NCBI RefSeq assembly: GCF_013368755.1
Contig: NC_049566.1
Coordinates: 992,001 to 1,056,000 of the forward strand
DNA length: 64,000 nucleotides
From: Talaromyces rugulosus
Lineage: Eukaryota; Ascomycota; Eurotiomycetes; Eurotiales; Trichocomaceae
Direction: 5' to 3'
Under the pieces are notes generated by a model. It saw only the letters and a list, made by a program, of their open reading frames with translations, was not told the origin of the DNA and did no database searches. Positions 10,329-21,352 of the stretch are shown one piece after another (position 1 is the first letter of the stretch; every line of letters starts with the position of its first letter). The translations under genes and the position numbers were made by a program.

Positions 10329-11647
10329 TCATTCTGACCGTTGTGCCGGTAGAGGTAGATCCTGGTTCACTGAACCGCGAGGTTGTCCCATATCAGTACT
10401 GACATCACCAGTTGGCCGAGCCTCTTCTTTCTCGTTTTGGACACCTTTTTCAAGATCCGGCAGACTTGAAACATTCTCAACATGCCCCCCTTTCTTCTCA
10501 TCCAGCAACTCGTCGACTGTCTTTCCCGATGTCTTTGCCGTCTGGAGGAGTTTGCGGTGGCGAATTCGCCAGGTAATATGGCTGCCGTAGATGGCGACTT
10601 CGCAAAGGAACCTAATGAAATAATAAGACTTGGAAAGAAAGGGCCAATTTTTGCAATTACTACACTTACACGACAACGTAAAGAACCCCACCAAGGATAT
10701 CAAAGGTTCCCTGGGCGGCTTTTGTAGGAAGTGAGTTTCAAGACGTACACTTTGAGTCTGAATCATGTAATATAACATACCTAAAGCAAAAAGAGAAAAA
10801 AGAGCACCCAGAGTGTCGATGCTCAGAAAAACCCAATCTGCCGAAAAAAAAAAAACAAACAACCATGAGCAAGATGTTCCCAAGTTATTCACGGGGAAGT
10901 GGGAGAATACTCACTGAATCCAACAACCCGGCCCCTTCTCTTCCACATCTCAAGATACACGGGCAGAAATCCAAGTGCCAGCATGATTGATGCTATAATG
11001 CCAAAAATCAAATCGGGCCAGGTGATTCCTTTGCTGTATGGAATCTAATTTGTAGTCAGTTTTTTCTTCTTCTTCGTTTCCACAAGAGAGAATTGACAAA
11101 CCCTAAGAGTGAGGATGAACATGGCCTCTATACCACCACAAAGCAGCACCAATATCACTACTAGGGCACTTGCTTTAAATTTTGAGAAATTACTGGCCAA
11201 AAAAAGTAAGCACGATGTCTGTGGAAACGCTTCAATGTTCAAGAGCAGTGACTGACTGGTTGTAATAGAGGATCTGGCCCCAGCTGATAAAACCAAAGAA
11301 GCCGAACAGCTGAGGCTGTATCTGAAGCGGGATATTGACATCCTATCGACAGAAGCAGTTAGCAGGTGAGATGACGATAAAAAGACTTGCCAAACGCACT
11401 TGAAGAATCATGTAGACGCCAAAAGGAATAGCAGCTAGACAATGCGAGTTAGCCGGCGAATAAACATGAGCTTCCAGAAGAAAAACATACAAACAGCCCA
11501 CAGAAGCATCATGCTCTGCGGCAGGCCATCTGTCTTTTTGTGTCTCCAGTTGTGCCATATCTGGGGCACCAGCTGGACGCACCAGAAAACAGTGCCAATA
11601 GTTCCCAGCACGTTGGCTGCCACTGGAATCCGCTCGTTGCCCGACAT
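10329..11647 (-). CDS. PQ-loop repeat membrane protein
   Basis: Eight exons (11647-11491, 11434-11400, 11342-11257, 11192-11102, 11044-10915, 10837-10781, 10718-10670, 10611-10329) join in phase to a 295-residue protein. Two PQ-loop repeats are visible: VQLVPQIWHNWRHKKTDGLP near residue 24, and LGFLPVYLEMWKRRGRVVG (a divergent loop) near 165. Around them lie about seven hydrophobic segments, as in lysosomal/vacuolar cystine and cationic amino acid carriers and related proteins. The C-terminal 75 residues are hydrophilic and acidic. Localisation to vacuole or another endomembrane is likely from the family; the substrate is unknown. Introns are 49-107 nt and all have GT-AG ends. Exons of 35, 57 and 49 nt show how finely the gene is cut. 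Confidence 0.78.
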
Positions 11648-12901
11648 AACGATTTAGATACTTTGTGGTAATTGAATAGGAACGGGAATAGGAAGGGTAA
11701 CAAAAATAGAGAGAAAGAGAAAGTGCCGTAAACGGAAGTAAGCACCCAAAACGGAGGAGAGAAAGAGAGGAACAGGGTCGATTATTATATACTAGCCATA
11801 CCCACTTTACAAACACTCTCTCATGCGCCAAACACAATCCTAATATTCCCCGCCACCTCTTATCATTATTACTGAAGAAAAGCAGACAAAGAGTGTGGGC
11901 CATACACAGTGCAGAGTCACTGCCGCCTCAACCCACATTATGTCCCGGAACGGAAGGTCGGCAGCAGGTCGGAAAGAGCACGTTGATAAACTTGACATCA
12001 GACATGATTAATAATTATTCAATCGATTCCCACAACATCAAAAACGAGTTCATTGGTAAAGTTGTCTCATTGGCCACGCGTGACCAGATTTCCACATGAA
12101 AACGGGGTTGGGGCTAGTCCAAATTCGGTAAATAGAAGGAGAGCCGATGCTCAACGAGTCAACAGGGTCATCAACCTTGTATACTTGCGAGTTAGTGCTA
12201 TACTACTCTGATTTAGTCCTAGAATAACACAGTCAGCTTTTGAGTTGATTGGGCCGTGATTTGTAGATCTAGCGGTGAATGGTGTCAAGTGGTGGGGGGT
12301 TGGTCGCGCCTGGACTTCAAACGTTGGTGGTATATATCGAGTCATCGTGCCGATTTACTACGTTGACAACAATTGGATACAAAGTAGATGCAATCAAGTA
12401 CATTAAAATATCAACTTCCCAACTACCAGAACCATGTCAATCAAAACGCCAGAACAAAGCAATCGTTAAATGACCGAGAAATGACTGGTCATGGAAAACG
12501 CGTAAAGTCGCATATTCCGTCTGTTGCTTGTGACGACAAGATCGTACAGTACATCGCCACTCGCCTACTAGCAGTGAAAACGCTGGCCATCCAAGACTTC
12601 ACTATTCGTGACCCTAGTCGCCTGGAACGCCTCCAAAGACTCAAAAGACTCGCCGGGGAGCAACATGACTTGAAAGAAGAAAAATGACCATGGCCATGAG
12701 ACAATAACCAACAAGCCATCAAATCAAACGTGACGTCCAATCGCCCCCATAGTATGAAAACAGAATTCGAAAAACAATACGCAAGGAAAAAAGCTGCTAA
12801 GGAATCCTGTAACAGGGGTATCAAAGGAGGAAGCTGCGTGACGCAGATGATAGAAGGCAAAAAACGGAGCAAACTTTTTTCTTTTATGTTTTGAAGAAAA
12901 T
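11648..12901. other. Intergenic, PQ-loop promoter and sho1 3' flank
   Basis: About 1.25 kb. The left part is pyrimidine-rich on the minus strand and is the likely promoter and leader of the PQ-loop gene. The right part is the 3' flank of sho1. An open frame at 12388-12687 has no recognisable domain and is not called. No RNA gene is seen. Confidence 0.5.
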
Positions 12902-13962
12902 TCACAGCAAGATCAGGTAATTTGACGGGGCAATACCTGTCTCGCCAGTTGCTCGCTTTGCTTGCCACCAACGGCCACTAACATCAGAGACTTCCAGCTC
13001 CTCACCCTTGGCGAAGCTGATTTCATTCGCATCGTCGGGGTTCGCATCATAAGAGTAGATGGCCTTGGCCTTGTATGGGTATTCTGTCGGCTGGCTCACT
13101 TCGTTCGATACCTCTGGGTTGCCGCCATTGTTCGGGTTGACTGGGTTGGGTCCAACACCAAAGGCTGTTGCGTTGGTGTTGCGCTTGTCTGAGCCTGGGG
13201 GACCACCAGGGTACCCAGACATGGGGGAAGACGTCTCGAAGCCGCTAAGTTGAGCCGAGGTGTACATCTGAGGCGCCTGGCTGGCGGTCGTGTCGGGGCG
13301 AGCGCCGAATGCGTGGGACGCAGGGCGGCTGTTCTGGTATGGAGTGCCTTCCTTGTTCAAAGCGAAAGAATCGATCGTGCGACGATGGGTTGCCTGTGGG
13401 GTGGAACCAAAGTAGAAGATCCAGATAATCTACCGACGCGTCAATAATATACAACATACTGGAAATTGTAAATACTCACGTTCACCATGGACAATAGGAT
13501 ATATCCAGCAGAAGCAGCTTGTTTGGAGGCCTGGGGCTCAGACACCAACGAGTTGACAGCAAGACTAGTCAAGACGAGCCCTGATGAAAGATATCCGGTA
13601 ATCTGTTTGTTATTAGATTCACATGCGGCTTTTGGAAAAGAGGTGCCAAGGTCATACCGCGACGCCATACACCAAACTGGTGTCCGACCCGATTACAACA
13701 ATCACTCCGATGATGCAGAGCAGCATGTAAGCGGTGGCCCACCATACTAGGTTGGGAAAGTCAACCTGGATGTTGGCAATGATAGAAGCGACGAAGGAAA
13801 TGATCCATGCAAGCTGAGAAGCCCTACAAGTCAGCACTAACTCGATACAGGGAATTGCGACAAGGGAAAAGGATTTTTCTTTTCGTCACGTACGATAGAT
13901 ATGGAAATGGTGGCGAGGGCGAAGGGGTCGCCGATGATGTTGCCGGCATTGAAACGATTCAT
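12902..13962 (-). CDS. sho1: High-osmolarity sensor Sho1
   Basis: Four exons (13962-13894, 13813-13658, 13602-13480, 13429-12902) encode 291 residues. The N-terminus [14 protein letters not shown] is the hallmark of fungal Sho1. Four membrane segments follow (about 15-115), including SLVYGVA and [10 protein letters not shown], then an 80-120 residue linker and a C-terminal SH3 domain (about 233-291) with ALYDY-like AIYSYDAN, the paired Trp of GRWWQAK and PSNYLILL. In yeast and Aspergillus, Sho1 sits in the plasma membrane and uses the SH3 domain to recruit Pbs2, the MAPKK of the Hog1 cascade. An in-frame ATG at 14016 would add 18 residues; 13962 is preferred because the conserved region begins there. 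The leader upstream is long and CT-rich. Confidence 0.93.
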
Positions 13963-16039
13963 CGTGGATTGTGCGAGGCGAGGTTTCTGCAGGGAGGCCG
14001 AGTAGACAGACACCATGGAAAAGCGAGGCAGTTTTTCTTCCTCGTCCTCTTTGCGAAATCCGAGGGTGTTGGTTTGGCAAAGGATGCTGGATCGAGCCAA
14101 GTGACTGCTGAATCACAACGTGTATCAAGCAGCGAGCACCGGGCGGCAACGAGTCGCGGTGGTGTGGTTGTTGACCTGCAGGCGAGTGTCGATCTTAGGC
14201 CGAGGCGGTTAACACGTTGTGGTGCCGGATGGGCGCTCAATTACCAATCGATTCCCAGATAGCGAAAACCACGTCACAGCAACCGAGGACGAGCGATGAG
14301 AGCGTGTAGAAGAGCGACAGACAGAGATTGGCGATGCAGCGGTTGTTTTGCGAAGACGTAAAAGATGGGATGTGGTTGGGAGAGAGACAGAGAGAGAGGT
14401 TGGTTGGCCTGTCGGTCGGCAAGCCAGCGGATGTATACAGCAAGGGGAAGACGAGGCCGAACCAGCACCAGGCTGAGACGAAAAGAAACAAGAACCGAGA
14501 TCGAATGAATTAAAAAAAGAGAGAGCGAGAGAGAGCGAAGAAGAAGAAAAAAGGCCGAAAGAGGGAGTGGACGGTAACGAGCGGTGGTGAAGCGACAAGT
14601 GTTTTGGGGGAACGAGAGGTGAGTCGACTTCTTTCCAGGCGCGGCCGTGCGGGTTGAAGGAGGGAAAGTTTGGGTGTGGGCGGAAAGTGGAAAAGGAGAT
14701 GAAATTAAATTACGCCGGCCCGCGCGGCTGATTGGCTGGCCGAGGGCCGGGCCCGGGTCAGCCTGCGTGTAAGGGCCGGGGGCCAGATCCCTGTGTATTA
14801 TACAGAGCATGTATTTCTGGATGGGACATGGCACTAATCGGTATGCGGTTTTAAATGGCTGATGTCGCTGTATTAATTATCACGTTGCTAATAGTCGTGA
14901 TACATTGATGCATGTTACGAGGGCCATGCTGTCATGCTATTAATATCCGTGGTACTATTACCGGTAACGCGGTACGGGGCCGTACCCGCCTAGTCCCGGG
15001 CTGTGCCTGGCAGCACTTTCTGGAGTGGAAATTAATGCGTTCTGGGCCTGCCGATCCGCTGCCATTACGGAGGATTACAGCCACCAGCCTGTGCCAACGC
15101 ATCAACTGCCGTCACCCGCACGCGTAATTTACGCCGCCGTACCACACTTGTTATTATCATCCTCAATAAGTCAACCCTCACATTTATAATTTTGTATGCT
15201 AAATAATCGTCCGTGGTTAAACAAAGAAAGAGAGAAAGGAAAAAAAAAAAAAAACACACAAAGCCCTGGCTAGACGTTGTCTGCGTACTAAATTTATCTG
15301 TCACTCTGCCTAGGTCTAGATTGTCTCGTCCTCCAGCCTCTAACCCTATCCGGCGCCTGAGACTGATAATTTGTCTGTGAGATGCTAAATGCTTAACATG
15401 CCAGTATCCTCATTGGCCGGACAGTAGAAAATCATATAGTACTAGTATTGTATTGCTAGAATGCCGGCAAAATAGGCCTATTTGCCAGACCTCTGTGCTA
15501 CATATCCGGAATAGTACTTCCACTTTCCAAGCCTCAAACGTAAACCGCAAGTAGACCTTATTTGGCGAGACATGCTACTGATTTTTTGGTAGCAAACCAT
15601 GGTGCGACACAAATAGCACAATCTCGCCCTTTTTTGTCCCATCCATTAAGTCCAGAAATCACCCCTAGTTGGTCCAAACAAAGATACAAGGCTCTGATAT
15701 CCGACCTGTCGCATTCGTGGCCGGGGACTAGGACGCTGCCGCATGCAGCGACATGTGCTGAGTGCTGGTACCGAGGCCACTTAACTTTTGTCACCGCAAG
15801 GCTTTCAGCAAAGTGTACACGCGACGACTATTTGGTACGTCGTAGCACCGTAGCAGGTACTCCGTAGACTGTGCCGTATTATAGAAACCCATCGCAGTAG
15901 TAGTCTGTGTCGGAATTCGCATATGCTCGGTCTCCTCCCAACGAGAAAGACTTGTGCACGCGACAATCCAGTATGTGATGTCTCCAATCCACGACACTTG
16001 GTAACGGTTCAAGGAATAAATTCTTGACGTTTAAACCCT
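13963..16039. other. Intergenic, sho1 leader/promoter and spacer
   Basis: About 2.1 kb. Immediately upstream of sho1 the minus strand is strongly pyrimidine-rich (for example 14380-14400 and 14515-14560), which suggests a long 5' leader. Further right the DNA holds GC-rich stretches near 14640-14770 and an A run at 15240-15254. Many overlapping short frames exist but none shows a domain; I see no gene. Confidence 0.5.
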
Positions 16040-16737
16040 TCAAATCTCATTCATTCTCCGATCTCGTAAAACTTCCTGACGCTTGACTTCATGCTCCACG
16101 TCCTGGAGACGAGATTCCCACCCTGCCCAGCACTCGCTGCTGCCGAGCAGCCCCAATTCATACCAGCGCCGCAGCAGACCAGCGCTCCGTGCGCGAAGTT
16201 CCGAGACCGCTTGGGCTTGTTGTTCTTGGATTCGTAGCATCCTCTGCAGACGCGGCTGGAGCTCGATTAGGGCAATGGAGGCCTTTGCGTCGGGCACGGG
16301 AAGGTCGTTTAGAGATGTTAAACGCGACGAGGTTTCGGGGAATGCCGAGGCGTAGGATAGAACAATCGAAGCAAGGTTCTGAGTGCTCAGGTCCGCGGGG
16401 ATGCTCTCGGGGGGTGCATCGTTGAATAGGTCGGGGAATCGCGTGTCTTTTACACTGCGAGTCAGTTTACATTGTATTGTTTTGGGGAGTAGAACTCACA
16501 AAGCTGAAGAACATCGCGAACAGCGGGCTTTGATTTACTCAGCGCGTTCAGGTCTGCTTCCAAGCGAGCGAGACGGCGGGCAGCAGTGTCGTCCAAAGAT
16601 TCAGGTCTCGAAGCGGGAGTTGGCTGTCCAGACCACCGCGAGTCGCCATTCAATAGGTACTCGAGTCGCCGGAGACGGCCTTCGAGCAGCTCGACAGTGG
16701 CCGACGCAATTGCAGTGTTCTCGAGCGACATGTTCAT
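16040..16737 (-). CDS. RO10-like nuclear distribution/dynactin p24-like protein
   Basis: Two exons (16737-16500, 16446-16040) give 214 residues. The N-terminus MNMSLENTAIASATVELLEG leads into ARLRRLE-type heptads, and much of the rest is predicted coiled coil (RRLARLEADLNAL near 55; LQPRLQRMLRIQEQQAQ near 140; VEHEVKRQEVLRD at the end). This pattern, length and N-terminus fit the fungal RO10 family, named from the Neurospora ropy mutants and related to the small p24 arm subunit of dynactin, which helps dynein move nuclei. The splice was chosen with donor GTGAGT at 16499 and acceptor AAAAG at 16447, the only pair that keeps the frame with a 53-nt intron. The family call is moderate because coiled coils look alike. 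Confidence 0.55.
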
Positions 16738-17057
16738 CGGTTGTATATTGATTGCGTCAAGTGTTGTCGAGGGAGTAGAGTTGGAGGAAGCTCCGAAGTT
16801 GGACTTGGCGGTTCGTCATTAGCGCCAGGGGGGTTCTCCACCAGTTGGTTGGCATCTGAACCATACCATAGTTGCCTATTAACTACCTGAGTACGGAGTA
16901 ACTACTAGCTAGTTAATTAACATCTATGGTCTGTATTTGTAATGCCGATCGTTATTAATTCGTCAAGTCTTCGCACATATGCCAACAGTGCGTTATAATT
17001 ACTACACCCGAACTTGCCCTATCATCATCAACACCAAGGGAGGTGATATCAAGTCAA
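16738..17057. other. Intergenic, RO10-like promoter
   Basis: A 320-bp spacer upstream of the RO10-like gene and downstream of the UBA/UIM gene, both on the minus strand. AT-rich; no further feature seen. Confidence 0.6.
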
Positions 17058-19711
17058 TCACTTGCTGAGAAGACTTTTCCCACCAACTTCCTGCATCTCC
17101 TGGTCTCGACTCGAGGGGCCATCGTCAAACGAGTTGACTTCGTAGTCAAAAACGTTCACATTGGAAGCATCACTTCTGTTTGGAGCCAGTGTCTCATTCA
17201 CATCCGGCCACCCTTCGTAAACGCTGTCGCCAGGTTCTCCTATTTCCTCATCGTGGTACACACGATTAGCCGCGTCAAGCTCAGCTTTGAAGCTGATATT
17301 ATCGGCATTCACAAACTCCTGCAACAGCATTAGCTTTTCCGGTCTCTCTCCATGAAATGGTTCCCGAACATACCTGGAGGGCCGGAGGTGCGATGTCACT
17401 TTGAAAGGAAATGGAATTAGGATTTGCATAGACCAGCAGCACGTTACTAGAGTCCCGCGCGGCCTTCAGGACTTCGATTTCTCGCACTTTGGTTGTCGTG
17501 AAGCCGATGATATCTGCATTTTTAGGCGCGGCATTTTTCCTTTCACTGTTCTCCGCCTTGGCAGCTTGTTGCGTTTTAGCATCTTCTGTTGAGAAGCTAA
17601 TCCGCCACCATTGCCATTCGTCTTCGTTTGTGTCCTCCATTTCAATCAGGTCCTCAGACCCGCCGCGACTGTTCCGCCTCAATACGTATGTCACATGAGG
17701 CGCTGTGCAAACGCCCCGTAGAGTATAGGGGAAGTGTGGCGGCTCGTCAGGAGACGCCGAGGGCTCTGTCATTGTCTTCGAGAAGTTTCGAGTACTATCA
17801 CGAGCTTCTTGCTTTTGGGCTTCGAGTTCTAAAAAACTTCCATTAGTTGTCTCACCAAATAATTCGTGGATTTCTTGGCCTACTCTTGAGTTTTTCTCCA
17901 AGGCTGGCTGCTATCTCACGCAGCTGCTTTGCCACTCGTTCCCCGTTATTAGCAAGCTCGGCGCTGTCTATTTGGGCAGTTCCTTCAGGTATGTATCTCG
18001 GCAATGCAATAGTCGCCGCTCGGGCTGCTTTTTCCAATAACTCTTCATTCGTCATTCCAGTTCGACTACCCGGTTTGGAACCTCTGTAGAGCGCCGCCAC
18101 GTCCTCGATTTCAGCGATTCTTTCTTGAACCTCTAGTATCTTTAGCCGAACCTCATGAATCACGCCGCGGGAGGCCTCCATATAGCGGTCTGGGTAGAAG
18201 ACAGTAGGGATTTTAATATTGATCGGCACATTGTTAGTATTTCCTAGCTGTATTGTGAGAACCTCGGCCACATTGCCCAGCCAAACATCGTCCAGCTCTT
18301 GCCCTGGCGCATCCTGCCAAATAGCGTCATCGAGAACGTCGTAGAGCGTTTGGCCATGATCAATTGGTGCTTGAACGCTGAGAACAAAAAACTGTTTCGA
18401 GTTTGGTTCGTCGAAATCAGAAACCGCCCGTCTCACCGCGAGAGAAGTGAATATCATGGATAATTGATTGTCTGGAGTTGCATGCAGAGCCGCTTCTTGC
18501 CAACCCTCTAGAAATCTTTCCACGCCTTTTTCTTGGTCATAATAGGAAATGGGTTTTAGGCTCACAAGCGCATCAGTGCTACCGAATGCACGTTTCGTCG
18601 AATCGAGAAAAGCCATCAGGCGTTGCGTTTCGTGAATAAAAATTTCCCAATCCTGGTACTCCGCGTACGGATCGTCCAGGGACACGATTCTCGGCGCCTT
18701 TACGAGCTGTCCATTCCACCACTGCGCGTCGTGTCCGTAGTCGGGAATGGTCTTGTCCCTAAGCAAAAGGGCTTCGCGGGCAATCGGAATGGAATGCAGT
18801 ATTGTCAAAAAGCCTCCGACGAAAAGGGAATCTTGTGAAGGTCGAAAAAAGGCCGGTTCATTGTCCTTTCGCTGGCGATCTTCTGGGTCGGGACTAATTA
18901 TTTCCTCCCTCGTATTTTGATCGAAGAGAGTCAGACCCCATGTGTTCTCATCATAGTATTCCTGATTAGCCGGACCGAAGTGAGAATTGTCCGTCGCTAT
19001 GACGCCGCTTTCCTGGTGGGTGATATCCTGGCCGAGCGACATAGCTACTGCTTGCTCGAGCTCACGTTCTTCCAGCTGGGCCGCACTCAGTTTTTGACCG
19101 GAGGAGTCTGTTGGATAACCAAAGAGTTCAGATATGCCTTCATTGTAATACAAAGTCAAACTGACCTGCGCCTGAGCTAGGCGCCCCCATTCCACTATTC
19201 TTCAGATCACTCAATACCTCGTTTGTGTTCATTCTGGACGGCGGGCGCGAGGGAGGCGCGGAATACCCTTTACCAAGGACGTCATCGGAGTTTTCGATAT
19301 TGAAGGCTAGGAAAAGCGAAAGCAAAGGATAAGCATAGGTTCTAGTGATGGGGGGCACATCACTTACTCGGCACTGACTGGTTGTTCTGAGAGTAAGATG
19401 CACTATCAAGACCTCCCCAGTCATTCCGAGGCTAAATATGTGTTTTGCTGCATTAGCAAGGTTTCGATAGGAGCCAGTTTTTGATGAGCGTACCTGCTGT
19501 TGTAGGGCATCTGGATTCTCGAAATACGCATTGATCGCCTTTTGTAGGTTTAGATTATGTGCCTGTATAACCCCCATTGTATCCGTCAGCGTACAGTCAT
19601 CGCAGGTCGCAAGGAGATACTGACTTTTAGGAAGCCTATCGCCTGGTCCCGGAAGACACCAGTGATGCCGGTGAAGTTGTTGATGTCCTCTTCTGACGGT
19701 TCGGCGGCCAT
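17058..19711 (-). CDS. UBA/UIM ubiquitin-binding protein
   Basis: Seven exons (19711-19625, 19562-19494, 19431-19368, 19306-19166, 19107-17884, 17828-17374, 17318-17058) give 766 residues. An N-terminal UBA-like domain spans about 4-52 (INNFTGITGVFRDQAIGFLK, then NLQKAINAYFENP). A ubiquitin-interacting motif lies near 137-150 (ELEQAVAMSLGQ). The long middle part resembles the inactive-looking fungal homologues of USP25/28-type proteins: it has conserved blocks such as DAQWWNGQLV and no clear catalytic Cys box. The C-terminal third has coiled coil (EVRLKILEVQERIAEIED) and an acidic tail. Likely role: reading ubiquitin signals in cytosol or nucleus. The ATG at 19711 is chosen because the UBA begins right after it. 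Introns are all 55-62 nt. Confidence 0.75.
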
Positions 19712-20264
19712 GATGCTGGCGTCGCAGCTCGATATGCACGGAACTTTGCGCACACGAAGCCTTTAATAGGCAACATGCGTGGGCGTATCTATCGGCCACT
19801 GGCGGGAGATGGGATAGAGTGAGAAGAGCTAAATGCGATCCATCCTGTCGTGCTCAACAGCTTGTGTCTGGGTGTGTTCTGTCTAACGTCAACTGCTTTC
19901 CCCACGTCAAGTGTTCCGCGGCCTTTGCATGATGGGCCACTAAACCATTTCGGGAAGAACGTCATCGCGGTTGTCCCTCTTCCACCTCCAACTTCAACTG
20001 CCATGGCAAACCAAAATTAAAGCGTCAATACGGACCATTTCAATTTTTACTTTGAATAAGTCATTAGTGGCTAATACGAAACATCCTGCCACAGCCCTTT
20101 CATCAGGACATAGTATAGTCGGTCCTCTCCCAGAATGAAGCCGATGAAATCGACAGAGTTCTGCGCAGCGTCAATAAAGGTTAGTTGAACAAAAGTTTAG
20201 AGGCTTGGATCAAAATATACACATACGACGAGACTGCTACATCCTTCTCTTTGAATGAAACTTT
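19712..20264. other. Intergenic, UBA/UIM gene promoter; alternative exon for neighbour
   Basis: The left part is the promoter of the UBA/UIM gene. At 20071-20220 on the minus strand there is a well-formed fungal intron (GTATGT donor at 20226-20221, CTAAC branch-like site, CGCAG acceptor at 20161) followed by 29 open codons to TAG at 20071. It may be the last exon of the small gene at 20265-20509 (see there). Confidence 0.4.
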
Positions 20265-20509
20265 CTAGGCGAGATACTGACAGTGGATGCCAATGCAGAG
20301 CTGGCAGCGCTTTTCTCCACCGCCGCAATAGCCTGCAGTGATGATATTGTCATTAATATGGATACGGACAGATATATTGACTTGCGCTGGACTATCTTAC
20401 CGCCGGCAGGAACACACTCAGTCTTGTCACCATCCAAGATATCTTCTTGGGACATACCAAAGGCTTGTAGAGCTTCCACGAAAAGCAAAGTGAGGATAAA
20501 AGACATCAT
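20265..20509 (-). CDS. Candidate small secreted cysteine-rich protein
   Basis: Not a family I recognise. Exon 20509-20401 starts with two ATGs and a hydrophobic stretch (MMSFILTLLFVEALQAFG) that reads as a signal peptide, followed by an acidic spacer and the first Cys. A 68-nt GT-AG intron joins in phase to 20332-20265. The product would be 58 residues; the mature part has five Cys spaced C-x6-C-x6-C-x2-C-x4-C with glycines between, like secreted knottin-type fungal proteins. An odd Cys number and a strong further intron downstream (20161-20220) leave the 3' end open: the gene may continue to a stop at 20071 through another splice. Expression data would decide. It is divergent from the acyl-CoA synthetase gene. 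Confidence 0.35.
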
Positions 20510-21352
20510 TTTTTTCAACTGAATGTGTTCAATTTTAATCACACAGAACGATACTTCAGGGGAAAAAAAAATTCGAAACCGCATTTCCTCTCGGGGCTCT
20601 AGATATCGACAGAGCCTACTTTCTGTTTTCGGAAGAAAACTCCAATGTCAATCCGTATAAGGAAACAAAGAGTTGGGCCTGGGATATTCACCGCAGCCGG
20701 TCCGGAGAATTGCCAGTGCTCTTGTCTCGATTAGACATCAGTCAATACATGGTTTTGGGACTTTGTTTCGGGCAGCTCTTGTCATTGTCTTGTTTTGTCT
20801 TTGTTGGGGAATTCAAGTTTTGGCCAATTACAATAGGCCGGAATGATTAACCTTTACATTATGAGAACTAGCTTATACCTATTGACGTATATCAAACACT
20901 AATAATACAATTGATCCTCCCTTTAATTTTGTATTGTTGTATAACCTGCCTAGGTAGGCTTAGCCGGCGTGGAGATGAGCTTTGCGGGGAAGCCCCACCC
21001 CAGCAAGGAACAAGAAGAGGTTTGTAGAGAGGAATGTTACTAGGTGGCGGGCATAAATGCTGGTTCTAACGATGAGTATAGTTTAATTGAAAGTTAAAAA
21101 GGTATTTGCAGAAAATTGAGTCTTGTTTAAGGTTGACAGGACTCACATGCCGGAGCGTGACACTTGACTACCGAGCAGCTACCTTCCCCGCACAACACGA
21201 AGCCCCCGGCACCAAGTGCATGTATCTTCCTCTGTTCTCACCGACTACATACATGCATCGTTTCCCTCTACATTCTTTACCCTTGACCTTCGTTATTGCA
21301 GCTCACATCGAGGCAATCACGCGTGCAGCTGTCACTCGGTGACTGGTCAACC
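20510..21352. other. Intergenic, divergent promoter region
   Basis: An 843-bp gap between the small secreted candidate (minus) and the acyl-CoA synthetase gene (plus). It is AT-rich around 20870-20940. A short frame at 21106-21342 precedes the synthetase but lacks any domain. No RNA gene is visible. Confidence 0.5.

Noticed and set aside
12388..12687. A 99-codon plus-strand frame downstream of sho1
   Set aside because: No domain; overlaps the likely 3' UTR of sho1 on the other strand.
14274..14834. A 186-codon minus-strand frame upstream of sho1
   Set aside because: It consists mostly of Ser/Leu from a CT-rich tract; better explained as sho1 leader.
16455..16492. Alternative RO10-like splice with a GTTCTA donor
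   Set aside because: Weak donor and a very short intron; GTGAGT with the AAAAG acceptor keeps the frame.
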